A stretch of DNA of 64,000 nt from Pohlia nutans (taxonomy: Eukaryota > Streptophyta > Bryopsida > Bryales > Mniaceae), in NCBI GenBank assembly GCA_022496805.1, contig CM040085.1:48947811-49011810 (forward strand). The letters run 5' to 3'. The notes beneath the pieces are model-generated. The model saw only the letters and a program-made list of their open reading frames with translations. It ran no database searches and was not told the DNA's origin. The position numbers and the translations under genes are program-made. Shown in pieces: positions 12,385-23,534 of this stretch; position 1 is the stretch's first letter; every line of letters begins with the position of its first letter.

Positions 12385-14400
12385 ACATATCATCGAATAT
12401 TTTGTATGTCAGTTTGGTTACATATATGAATTTTTTACCACAGTGATTATTTAAATCAAATCATTTATACAAAATTTACCGCGGTAATTTTTAATTTCCT
12501 ATCATATAGTATCTTTTTGAAAGGTGAAAAACAAACTCTTCAAACGTATCACTTATCAATAGATCAAGTACACATTGTTCAACCTCACAATGCGAGTTTG
12601 ATTTTGCATTCAACCATATAGTCTACATGTGACTTCTCCATTTTAATTATATGACTCTACTTGCCTAACGGTCGACATCTTTCGAAGCAAAAAAGCTCTT
12701 CGAGACAGTTTCAAACTGTAGGATAGATTTGTGTCACAATGAATCCCTCAAATATGTACCAAGAGGAATGTTTCCAACCTTCAAGTATGCATGAGGAACG
12801 AAGCATACATTTTCGTTGTGATTTGAATCATACGCAATTTCTTTCTCCCCATACTCAACCAGTTTCATACCATGTTTGTTGTTATCAACCAAGGTATAGC
12901 AAAACTGGCCTTGCTCATCTAACTCCAAGTCTACAATAGGCTAAAATCGCCCAGTGTCATCACTCACAAAAGAGATGTTGACCACCATATCTTGTTTACC
13001 CTCTCCATGTCGCGACAATCTCACCCTCGACACCGCTCAAATCTTCAAGGATGTGCACATCTCATACAATCCATTTATATTGACAAAGTTCCAAACCTAT
13101 GAAGTTGTTTGTCAATCTGACAAAGTCCCAACCGTCTAAAGTTGCTTACCAATCTAACAAAGTCCCAAACCTATGAAAAAGCTTGAATCTGACATTTCAA
13201 ATTTGAAGCCAAAAAAATACTCTAAAGTAGGAGCACCCAATTCAACAGTGTACCCAACGCCAATAATTTCTAAACATGGTAGTCATTCTAGAACATAAAT
13301 CTAGGTAAACCATAGATAGCTTATCATTTTTGTCAACAAACAATAAAGGCTCTATGATGTGCTTAGATTTGGGTTCTAAAATGAATGACGTGTCTAGAAA
13401 TTATCAGCATTGGGTACATTGTTGAAATTGGATGCTCCTACCTTAGCTCAACAGACACGCACAGCACGTGGTCAACCCTGTATTATGGATTGTTCAAAAT
13501 GCAAGATTGTGTTGTTGTATAAAAAAACAGCGCAATGTTGCATTTTTCTGTATGCTGCCAAAAAACGCCAAATCCACAAAATACGCTTGCCATTTGAATT
13601 GAGAGCATTTTGTATTTAGAACACTAATATGAGCTACGGTTCTGACAGTCATATCAAATTGTGGCTACGTATATTATTCATTGAACGCCACGTTGTTGGC
13701 ATTGCCCATGTGACAACTTCGTATAACTTAAGAGAGCAAAGACAACGAATACATATAGATATGTAGTCCAAATGACGTGCCTCTCAAATAATCTGTTTGC
13801 TCTACCTTGGCTCAACAGACACATGCACCGCTGATTTACCAAAACCATATCCAGTAAAAAGCACAGGGCAGTAAAGACCACATCAGTGAAGTGGATTATT
13901 CTGTAATGACTCACTTGACCCAATGAGATGGCTTATTCCCATGACAGGCAATTTGAACATAAACTAGTATGACGGATAAAATTATGCCACTTGTCCTTCA
14001 CAGACCAACCATTCGCATGATTGCTGTAATATACATTCCTCCCACCTATCACCTCTTCTTCACAGCATCGTAGTTCATGCACAAACATGTGCATTGTCAC
14101 AGTCAGCTGCTCTTCTGAGGACGTTCATCCAAAGTCGAGCAATCTCTCACACTGGTAGAAAACTGGACCTTCGATGGGCTCAGCGGCTGTCTCCATTGAC
14201 GAGGGACACATGCAAACAACAATGAACCAACTACCTATACCGAATAGAGCCGTTACAAACACTCCGATATCAGGGGACTAGTCTCTCTGGTTCTTTGCAC
14301 GATTGCAACCTCGAGACATCATTTGCACTATCTAATCGCACATAAGCACATATAATACGTTAACCTTCACCATTCGGGAGTCACTACCAACCTTAACACC
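12385..14400. other. Gap: AT-rich intergenic DNA downstream of UBC12, no gene seen
   Basis: I found no exon chain here. Short duplicated phrases occur, such as GACAAAGTCCCAAACCTATGAA near 13085 and 13160, and a CTCAACAGACAC phrase near 13445 and 13810. Open frames are all under 85 codons and look incidental. The 3' untranslated region of the minus-strand UBC12 gene must lie at the right end. Confidence 0.4.
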
Positions 14401-14408
14401 ACCACAAT

Positions 14409-15045
14409 CTAAACGCATCGCGGGAAATGAGAGCCACCAACATATCCACCGGCCATTGATCTTCGCACACTTTGTTCAAACTGACGAGGATTATCCCTCA
14501 ACACTTCTGCCGCCTCGTGATTGAGGGGATCATCTGGATTAGGATCCTGCAAAACAATCACTTATTAGCCACCACCAATACTATCCGTATTATCCTCAAG
14601 TCCAGCTCAAAGTCACACAGAGAGCTGGAACATGCAGGAGCCATGAAAATCAAGTGACAACCAAGTGACATGATCTTCATCATGCAAGTTCCCATGAAAC
14701 TGTGCAGCCAAACAGCATATTGTCACAAGCAACAGTGAACACCCAACCTCACGACCTTCACTTTCCTTTACATCCTCAACTGATCATAAAACCACTCATC
14801 CATGTGCACGACCTTAGGTTCAAAACCAGCCGCCAAATGAAGGAAACCCTAAAAGACTTCTTGCTACATCTTTCAACTACGTACAATTCTTGTACACATA
14901 CGAATCTGGCGAGAAAAGTAAATCCACCACCACCCACACCAAGCACTACAATCAGACTGCCACCTCATGCGGAAAAATCTAACTACACACGATTAGGCTG
15001 TCAACTGGTGTAACAGCGTATGCCACAAACGCTTTGCATAAAAAG

Positions 15046-15098
<53 letters not shown>

Positions 15099-15129
15099 AC
15101 TGTGCATGTACAAACTGCTGCAAGAGTCT

Positions 15130-15169
<40 letters not shown>

Positions 15170-16292
15170 ACTGTGCATGTACAAACTGCTGCAAGAGTCT
15201 TGATCAACTAGCACATGCATAACATTAACATCTGAAAATCAATACATGTCTCTTTCTGTTTGCAACGACAAGTTTCATATACACAGCAAACGAGAAAAAG
15301 AGCGCTTACCAAGAAAAGATACTGAAGGCCATAAATGATGGAGTTGATACTTAAAACAGGCTTCCAATCCTCGCGGAGAATATTCAAACACACATTGCCC
15401 TCCAGATCTATATTAGGATGGTATACCTGCGCCGTTGTAATTGCCCAACATCAGAATGACCTTCCCAGGAAAATATCAAGTTTCCAACGTGATGCCCTCC
15501 TCTGTTCGCTTCTAGAGAACAGGAAGAAGATGACACAGACAAAGGAGCAAATAGGTTCCCTTCTGTTCACATAATGCCTTACCTTGGTCTTGCACTTCAC
15601 TTTGGGAGCTTCGTGAGGGTACACCTGTGAGATTGAGAAACTGAAGATGAATGTACCACCTCTGCAAAAGCATACCAGTCCCAACACATGCATGAGCGGA
15701 CCCAGTACAACAGAGCAATCGGCACCGTACAAGAATCAGTAGAGAGCGAGGAAATCACGGAGAAAACGGTACATGGACTCACTGGTAGTAACCTTCATCT
15801 GGTCGGATGGTGATCTCAAAGCTGAGAAGATTGTCCTTGCCATTCGGGAAGTGTATAGCGGTAGTCTTGGCCAAATTCAACTCACTTATATCTGCAACAT
15901 CGACTCATACTTGTTAAACCCTGTGCGACACCAAATTGGAACAAATCAAAACGAAAGAAACTCGGGGGTCAGGGACTGGATGCACAGTGACAATTCGACG
16001 GGAACCGACGCAAGCTCTCGTTAAATGAGATCAAGTCCGGAAGCAAATGACACAACAACGTCTACGAAACCATTCACCAAAATCGACACGCACAGCTTTG
16101 CCGCTAACCCTAAGTCAGTAACAAATGCTACGGAAGAGAATTCCTCAACGGAAGTGAAACGAGAACAGGAACGCGAGGAACAGGACCTTTCTGGACCCGC
16201 AATTCACCAGCGCTTTGCTTCTTGATAGGGCGGCCATTGTTATTCTGAGCATCTTCTTTTTGCTTCTGCTTAACACTAAATAGCTTAATCAT
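14409..16292 (-). CDS. RCE1: NEDD8-conjugating enzyme UBC12 (RCE1), 5 coding exons
   Basis: The exons on the minus strand are 16292-16187, 15891-15783, 15661-15583, 15426-15310 and 14546-14409. All introns are GT-AG and all phases join, giving 182 residues, the usual length for UBC12. The enzyme carries NEDD8 (RUB1) as a thioester and passes it to cullins, so it controls cullin-RING ubiquitin ligases. The N-terminal extension starts MIKLF and contains KKQSAGELR, the part that in the family binds the NEDD8 E1. The UBC core follows, with [10 protein letters not shown] at 86-95, HPN at 101-103 and the catalytic Cys111 in [10 protein letters not shown]. The C-terminus has [11 protein letters not shown]. 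The active-site neighbourhood is complete and no frame is broken. A further intron lies in the 5' untranslated region. It stops at TAG 14411-14409 and is the clearest functional host gene in the window. Confidence 0.96.
15045..15205. repeat. Two (TA)n microsatellites in a direct duplication, UBC12 intron 4
   Basis: (TA)n runs of about 50 bp and 38 bp are each followed by the same 40-bp unit, which begins ATATCCACTGTGCATGTACA. The duplication lies wholly inside the intron between exons 4 and 5 of UBC12, so it does not touch coding sequence. Confidence 0.85.
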
Positions 16293-16852
16293 CGTGAGCC
16301 TGCGTTCTCCCCTCGCTCCTTCTGCAAAACTCAACAATACTAACGTTCAATACACGTAAATTCAGCTTTCTAACCCTCCTAGACACCAAGACTCACAACA
16401 GACAAAAAACCACGACAACTCTTCATGGAACATCCGATCCAATCTTCGCGAATCCAACTCAGCTCCAAGCTCGATCCGTGCCCAGAATAGGGCATATCAC
16501 CACTTCCATTCACGCGCCAATTCCTTCTAAGCTGAGAAGGAAAAACAGTGAAATTCGCTCCCACATCGCGTACGATCACGTCGGCTACCTCGCCGCTGAC
16601 TAAATGCCATTCCGCAAACCATCCACGGGCATATGTATATACACCGAAATCTCCCCGGCAACGAGGAGCAACCACGAATTCCCACCGCCTCACACGAATC
16701 GTGAGGCACCAAACACGAAACCACACCACGCACAAGGCCTCCGACGCAGGTGGACGCAGCATGCCTCGAATTGCCCTGCGAGCGGCACACAACCTGCCAA
16801 GGGGGGAATCTCTCGGGAAGAGAAGGAGAGGGGAGAAGTTGGGTCACATACC
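16293..16852 (-). other. RCE1: 5' UTR intron of UBC12
   Basis: Upstream of the ATG, an acceptor TTTTGCAG ends at 16322, leaving a 29-base untranslated segment (16321-16293). A donor CAG|GTATGTG sits at 16852/16851. The implied leader intron is about 530 bp. Leader introns are common in plant ubiquitin-pathway genes. Confidence 0.65.
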
Positions 16853-17060
16853 TGAGAGGAAGGAGGTGGAGGGCCGCAATGACGATGGGCAGCGGAGCTG
16901 CAGGCGAGGCAAGGGCAGAAGCACGAGACGAGAACAAAACAGAGAGAGCGAGAGAGAGAACAATTGCTGCTGCACAAATGGATGCAAGTCGCAAGCAGGC
17001 AACAGACTCAACACGCGAGGAGGGAGCGAGCGTTTCTAGGGCTTTCGAACATTGACGACG
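16853..17060 (-). promoter_or_regulatory. RCE1: Probable first non-coding exon and promoter-proximal region of UBC12
   Basis: Sequence upstream of the leader donor contains GA/CT-rich tracts (GAGAGAGCGAGAGAGAG near 16940) and a run of GAC triplets near 17055. CT-rich tracts are typical of plant core promoters and leaders. The transcription start cannot be placed and I see no certain TATA box. Confidence 0.35.
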
Positions 17061-18245
17061 ACGACGACGGAGTCAGATGGAGACGGCGACGGGGCGGCAA
17101 TGACCCACGTTTCGTCCGCCCGTCCGTCCGTCGCTCTGCCGGCGCGCGCGGCCCGGGTGATGCAGCAGTCACGCCGTGAGTGCCTTTTGATTTGCTGCAC
17201 TTTCGTTTCACCTCCCTACATAGCATACATTAGGAGAAAAATGGGGTCCCAAAGGGGCCCCATAAGGCAGCCCGTGTTAGGTGAACCGGCTGCCCAAACT
17301 CCCCTCTGCTGGTGCCAGCGGCGGTCCAAAACGCTGCCCACAGAGTTATTGCACTTCCCTGACGATGTCGGAACAGAGTCGCGTGGCGTGAAGGCCGGCT
17401 TGCTGGCGCTGACGTGGGCGGGGTGTTTGGCCAACGACCGAAGAAGAGCATTTATTGCTCTGCACAGCCTTGACACAAAGGAGGGATCGTTGCCAACGGT
17501 TTTCCAAGCCGACCAATGGAAGTTTGTTGGCACAACGGCTTCACGGTGGAGTGCGGCCGGCGGCTACGCCGTTCCCTACCTAGAAAACGCAGCCATGAAT
17601 TTTGGTACGTACAATTTGAGCTCTCCACAACGGCTGGCCCAAATTACGGTTTTTTCTTGCCAAATTCATGAAACACACGGGCGCCCCAGGTTTAGGGTAG
17701 GAGCACGAATTTTCATTTTCGTGCCAGAAGCGTCTGCTGGCACCAACGGCTTAGGAGGTCCGGCCAGCAAGAGGACGCCGGTGGTTCTGCCTTCCGACAT
17801 CGTCAGATTCATGCGAAGGTAAGTTGCCACAGCCAGTAGCCGTAGCTAGTTTCTCGATGGCAATCGGGGATTGTGAATTCTGCAACCATCGGAGTTTGCT
17901 GGCACAACGGCTTCCTCCGACTTCCGCAAATCCCACGCCCAGGGCTTTCCATATCAGTTTTAAATAGGAATTATGGCGCTTGGGTAGATACAAGGGAGTT
18001 CCTAAAACTCCTACCTCGATGGACACGATGCATGCTGTAAGCGGCATTTTTTCCACCGTACTAGGGTAGGAATTGTGGAAGGGGAGATTTTGCTTCCAGC
18101 AACGATGATTTGGGTTTAGGGCTACTTGTTGACAGCGATTTGGTATAGGGTAATTGGAAACCATATCAAGGTTTGTCTACATAGCGTCATGACCGTTCAG
18201 TAGCATTGGGAGATTCAATCACTGCTTTGGATTTTTGGATTCTCG
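17061..18245. other. Gap between UBC12 and the transposase-like ORF; no supported gene
   Basis: One 256-codon frame (17052-17822) crosses this stretch but begins in a GAC triplet run and has no recognisable domain. The phrase TTGGCACAACGGCTTC or a close variant recurs near 17527, 17738 and 17891, which suggests decayed repeat sequence. A good donor (CGAAG|GTAAGT) occurs at 17820, but I found no matching in-frame acceptor. Confidence 0.35.
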
Positions 18246-21200
18246 ATGGCAGCAAGGCGCCCACCTAGTGCTTCGTATGTTCCCCAAGTTTCGCTTGATG
18301 CGTGCTATGCACCAATTATTAGGCGAGGTTCTGTGCGATCTGAACGGCCGTGTCCATCAACGTTTCTAGCACGGAAGGCAACTGGGGATACAAACATTGA
18401 CTTGTGGACCGATGGCAGCATTTACCCGGTTGATCCAGTAACGGGGGAGCCACCTCCATTCAGAACTCTTAAGGAATGCCTCCAATTCATATGCCATGGA
18501 GAGCTGGGCCTGTATGGTTATACATGCCGATTGGAGCTGGGCCCCCAAGGAGGTCCACACCGAAGTGTGTTGGAGATGCAATGCAGACTGCTGCAAGAAG
18601 AAGTGATTGAGGGTAGAGGCGAAGTTGTTGTCAGCATCGAACGGATGGACCGTTGCAGAGACTTAGAGAATACATGCATGGAATTGCGGGCTGAATTGCA
18701 GGCTATACGTAAAGAGATGGACGACAAAGAGAAAAATTATAACATGAGGGTGCAGCATCTGGAGTCCGAGGTGCACCATTGGCAGCAAGAATCAGAGCGC
18801 CTCCAGCAGAAAGCATGTGCAATGAAAGACACGCCTATGGGAATGCTACGTAGGACTCGGTTGCTTAGAGGGATTCATGAGTTGAATCCTGGTACAGGTG
18901 GTGCAAAACGCAGAGTGAAGCTCATCAGAAGCGTGTTGCAACCACATCTCGTGCAAACTATCAATGAGCGCAACCGGGTCAAGCGTGAGAGCCAACGACT
19001 TCATGGGGATAAAGAGTCACAAACCAGAACCGCTGTAGCTCTAGCCAAGATACTATCTAGGCACGAAGGTCTAGCCCTCGCGAGTCACCCTGCTATGGGA
19101 CATGTTGAGACCAAGATTGCCAACAACGTTCTCAAATCAATTGGAAAGCGTGTAGGACCGGATAAAATTCTTGCTGCGTGCGACCAAGCAAGGGTGTCCC
19201 ATCGGGGATACGGTGCTATTTACAAAGCCGTGAGGGGTCCAATTGCTGTTTTGAACAAGGACATAAAAGCGAGCATTCTACCCAGGCCCTATCACGTGAA
19301 ATTGCTTCGGCAAGAGTTAAATGCCAACTTGCCACAGTTTATTGGCGAATACTACCACGTTGAAGGTCGAATGGAGCTGTCAACGACGTCCAAGAAAACC
19401 AATAAATCCGACGACACACGGAAGGATGTAGTCTTGACTGACAAGAATTCATTATTCACTAACCTTGAGGTGGTCCAACAAAGCATGGTGATCTTCTACG
19501 GTATCACGGAAATAGGTATGGTTCCCCCTTCGATCATGTTCGTGGCTCACTGTCTGTCCGTTTGGTGTCAGCAACCACATTGACTACGTACAACAAAGAG
19601 AAGAGCTTGTTGTTACATTGAATGTGCCCTCACTCCCACTTACAATGGTTGTGCAAAGTTGAGAGGGGCACCGCTGATCTTTGTCCTGAAACTCGACGAG
19701 GCAGAGATTGTTAATGGAAAAAAATTCAAACGTGTTAGTATCACATTGATGATCAGGGCATTGGACACTGACATTCAGACAGACCATGAGAAGTACTTCT
19801 CAGTACAGTCCGAGCAAGAAATCTGGCTAGTTGCAAACTTCCAGGTGGAGAAGGAGTCCTAAGATGTTCTGTCTTGGATATTTGCATGATCCAAGTTCCC
19901 AGCTGTGATTGCAGCACAATCAAGTGGCCAAAAACTGCAAGTCCCCCGAGTTGGTGAATTCCATGTGGAGTGGCACCTCACAGCGGATATGAAGACTATT
20001 AAGTGTATGTACGGGCTTCAATCTGGGCCTGCATGTGCACTGAACTGCATATATTGCGAGCAAAAGAGGATTAAACCTACAGTGGGGACAACAAGTCAGG
20101 CAAGTGCTGCCATCAGGGGCCGTGCTAAGGCAAACTGGACGGGAGGACTGTTTGCGAGCAGTGTGGCAGCAGAACCTTGTGACATGATAGCATCTGCCAG
20201 GTGGAGGCCTATCTTGCCAATTCCTTTGTCCAGAGTGCACATTTGTACACTGCATGCCCAGGTTCGATTAACGGAGAAGATTGTGCACATGCATATCATG
20301 TATGTTTGGAACATACATGATCAAAATCTTAGGGCTACTGCAATCGAGCAGATGGAGAAGTCATTGTCAACGATCGGGGCTCATGGTGGGAATGTGGAGA
20401 TTAGAAAAGACCCAAAGCTCAGTAGTAACACTGGAAACATGCCACAGAAACCATCTCTCAGTGGTGTTGTTGCCAGCAGGCTTTTCAAGCCGAGCATTTG
20501 GTCTGGCTATGATAAAGCTTGGAAAGATGTTTGTCAAGCCGAGAATAATAATACTCGCGATGGTGCGGACCGCATTGCCAAGGCTGCTATGTGGCAACCC
20601 TTTGAGGAGGTCCTACCATATTTGACCGGATTGGTGTTGACAGCAGAACAACGACTGCAGTTCAAACAGAAGATCGAATATTGGGGAAGGGCGTATTTAA
20701 AGGCCTTTGGAGAAGAGCATGTTTCCCATTACATGATAATTATGTTCTTTAATCCGTTTGTCAAAATCCAATTCCTTTCTTGACGGGCCACTTATTTCAT
20801 TGGGGCAACGGGTTTTAACTTTCTTCTTCTTGGTGACAGCACGTACTTGTGAGGCACTCAAGTTGGTTTGTGGAACAATATGGTAGCCTTGGAGTCTGGA
20901 GTTGCCAGGGTATGGAGAAATCTCACCATCAAGCGAAGGCAGCAAATCAAGCACATACAGCTCATGGTGGTGGCAAGGCGCGCATCAATGTCCTTTTGCA
21001 ACAATTCCAGCATTGGTACCAAAATATACAGCATCGATACAACAAGAAATTGGAGTGCTTAAGAGTCGTCCATACCCCTGATGATGAAGCAAGAGGCGCA
21101 GCTGCATGCAGAAGACGCGAGCGGTAGCATCAATCAAATGTTGCCAACACTTTGGAGAACTGGCGGTCAAGGCGACGGCGTGTTGGCAAAGCGTGGGTTA

Positions 21201-21434
21201 CTAAAGACTCCGTGGGAGGTGGAGGGGATGGCTTTAGGGAGGGCGAGCTGGAATGGAATTGCGATGGGGACATGGTTGGAAATGTGGACGACAACAAAGA
21301 AGAAAGGGATGCTGCCAACGATGTGGACATTGAGGATGCTGCCAACGATGTGGCCATTGAGGACGCTGACAACAATGTGGACATCGAGGATGTTGCCCAC
21401 AGTGTCGACATTGAAGATGCTGAGAGCGAATGAG
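18246..21434 (+). pseudogene. Decayed transposase-like gene of an unnamed family
   Basis: The first frame, 18246-19583, starts at a good ATG (MAARRPPSA) and runs 445 codons with a central coiled coil (about residues 125-195). It is followed by interrupted frames at 19659-19861, 19905-20783 and about 20830-21434. The third contains an HLTADMKTIKCMYG segment, a CIYCEQK pair of cysteines and LPIPLSRVHICTLHAQVR. The fourth contains a WSCQGMEKSH segment followed by an acidic tail. From memory, similarly ordered segments occur in multi-copy proteins of plants and invertebrates that I take for transposases; no named superfamily can be assigned. Stops at 19583, 19861 and 20783 and frame changes between blocks mark it as decayed, though an intron near 19515-19571 could explain one gap. 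Confidence 0.55.
21300..21434 (+). repeat. In-frame 27-bp tandem repeats encoding an acidic tail
   Basis: About four to five units of a 27-bp sequence (GATGCTGCCAACGATGTGGA core) encode NDVDIEDAA-type repeats. They form the C-terminus of the transposase-like ORF. Units differ mainly by synonymous or conservative changes. Confidence 0.7.
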
Positions 21435-22560
21435 GAAAATACATTAAAATTTGACATTTCGAATATACGGGATATGGTTGAAGTATATTGTTCTAATTTC
21501 AACGATGTTTGTCCATTTGTACAGTACCCTATAGAACGGTAAAACTTGGCATTTGACTTGTAAGAAGCTCTTTTGAAAATTACACTTTTTTTATATTTGA
21601 TCTATGGATTTTAACTACTGCAATAATTTAAACAGTCCAATCATAAAATCGCAGGCCATGATGAGGGATGCCACAAAAAATCTTACTAATCATGTTGACG
21701 AGTCACCCTAATACCCCCAATTTCAATTTATGACATGTTGTTGTGCACCCCATCAAATATTCACCTTGATTTGCAAATACAAGAATCCTCAACAAATATG
21801 CACCTTAATTTGCAAATCTATGAACCCTCATCATTGATAATGATACGTAGCCAATAGTACGTTGCCATCAACCCTCAAATGGCCGTGTTTAAAGGCTTCA
21901 TGACGAGAGCCACCATGCATTCGTGAGGAAGTGATGTTTAGGGTGAAGGGCTCTACTTCCCTTCGTTCATAATGAAGGGCTTCATTGAAAGAGCCACCAC
22001 CCCATTCTTCCTCTCCCAAAAGCCATTTAAAGGCTCATGTTGTATGTATGGTCCTCCCATTTCTCATTTTCATTTTCATTTCTCATACGCTCACTGTGGA
22101 CTTCTCTCCAATTTCTCATACGCTCTCTGTCCATTTTTTATGTTCTCCTACGCCCCCCTGGTCCCACTCTGCCCTCAGTCACTGTTAGTTGATGCCAGCA
22201 GACGCTCCCGCGACGCCAACGACATAGTCTCACTGACAGGCCACCTGCTGCAACGGCAGGCTCTCACGAGCGCGTGCAAAGGGCGAGCGACTTCGCGGGC
22301 AAGCGGAGCGCGAGCAAAGCTGTATTGCTTTGCGAGCCCAGATATTTGTGGAGGCATAGTGTAGACGCGGAGGAGGAAGAAAGCTTGCGGGCGCGGCAGC
22401 GGCGAGGTAAGATTGCTTTGATTTGCCGCTGTAGCTTTTTTTTGAACTAACATTGTTTTGGGTTAGAGGTGGATGACGTTCCTAAACCCTATGCATTGAG
22501 GCCATGACTGTATTGCCACATTTCTTCAGCCATGGCAGCTGAATTTTTGTCCACCCTAAA
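21435..22560. other. Gap: no gene seen
   Basis: Mostly AT-rich DNA with a GC-rich patch near 22180-22410. Short duplications occur, such as TTTCTCATACGCTC near 22080 and 22113. No exon pair with matching phases was found. Confidence 0.4.
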
Positions 22561-22567
22561 GACTTGA

Positions 22568-22592
22568 TGCCATATTTAACTATTTCTGGATT
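22568..22592. repeat. 25-bp sequence repeated in inverse orientation at 45475-45499
   Basis: The 25 bases beginning GATGCCATATTTAACTATTT are the exact reverse complement of 45475-45499. The neighbouring TCCAGA/TCTGGA words are also shared, so both are parts of one dispersed repeat of about 60 bp. Confidence 0.8.
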
Positions 22593-22639
22593 GTCCAGAG
22601 TCCAGAAATAAGAAATCACCTATTATGGACATGATAAAT

Positions 22640-23295
22640 TTAGAGCATTGACGTAAAAATGTGTGGGAAGAACCCTCCTGGAGGGGCTCAGAAGTATTCA
22701 TCACGGGATCTCTCGACACCAAACTTGACCAAGATATAAGTACATTGTGAGCGAGATACAAAAGAACAGAAGACATTTGGGCTCCAAAGTATTCATCACG
22801 GGATCCCCCGACAGCAAACTTGACCGAGATAATTATACGTACATTGCGAGCGAGATACAAAAAACAGAAGAGATGTGGGCTCTAAAGTATTCATCACGGG
22901 ATCCGCGACAGCAAACTTGACCGAGATATACGTACATTGGGTTTAGGGAAATACAAAAGATTAGAAGAGATGTGGGCTCAGAAGTATTCATTGGGGGATC
23001 CCGCGATATCAAACTTGAACGAGATATCACATGGCGAGCGACATACAAAAGAGTAGAAGGCATGTGGGCTCAGAAGTATTTGTCACGGGATGCCCCCAAT
23101 ATCAAACATGATCGACATATTAGATTGGGAAGCAGATTCGAAACACATACAGAAACAAATATCATTGACATGAGGAAGGCAGATATTACACGGAAGACTG
23201 AGAATCGTTCAGGTATGGATGACTTCGATGTCATTAACAGAAGATCAGCAAGACAAGAAACTCAGACGTATTCATCGAGGGATCTCCCGATGTCG
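22640..23295. repeat. Tandem repeat, about 95-105 bp unit, with degenerate palindrome in each unit
   Basis: Five to six units share GTGGGCTC(A/C)GAAGTATTCATC, then a GGGATC-centred decayed palindrome, then CAAACTTGACCGAGATATA. The centres lie near 22700, 22803, 22903, 22996, 23089 and 23283. The last unit carries a near-full palindrome at 23273-23292. Openness of short frames here reflects the repeat. Confidence 0.75.
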
Positions 23296-23534
23296 TACCT
23301 AAGCGGCATAGAAGATCATGGATCAAATAAGTTAGCTCTCTCTAAGTTTGCTAACGCAGATTCCATGGCTTTCTTAGGAATGGTTCTACTCCTCAGATCC
23401 ATGATTTTCGACCAATTTGCATACACCACTGCATCAACACTGACCCACTGCGGAGCGCGCCTCTCTACTACCCACTTTGCAGACCAACAATTACGGTATT
23501 TCAATACAAGGTCTCTCTCCGCGCTATTGGGTTT

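Noticed and set aside
14979..15220. ORFs encoding Tyr-Ile repeats
   Set aside because: Translation of (TA)n microsatellites in an intron of UBC12.
17052..17822. 256-codon ORF next to UBC12, possibly a divergent gene
   Set aside because: It starts in a GAC triplet run in the UBC12 promoter area, lacks any recognisable domain and contains scattered repeat phrases.
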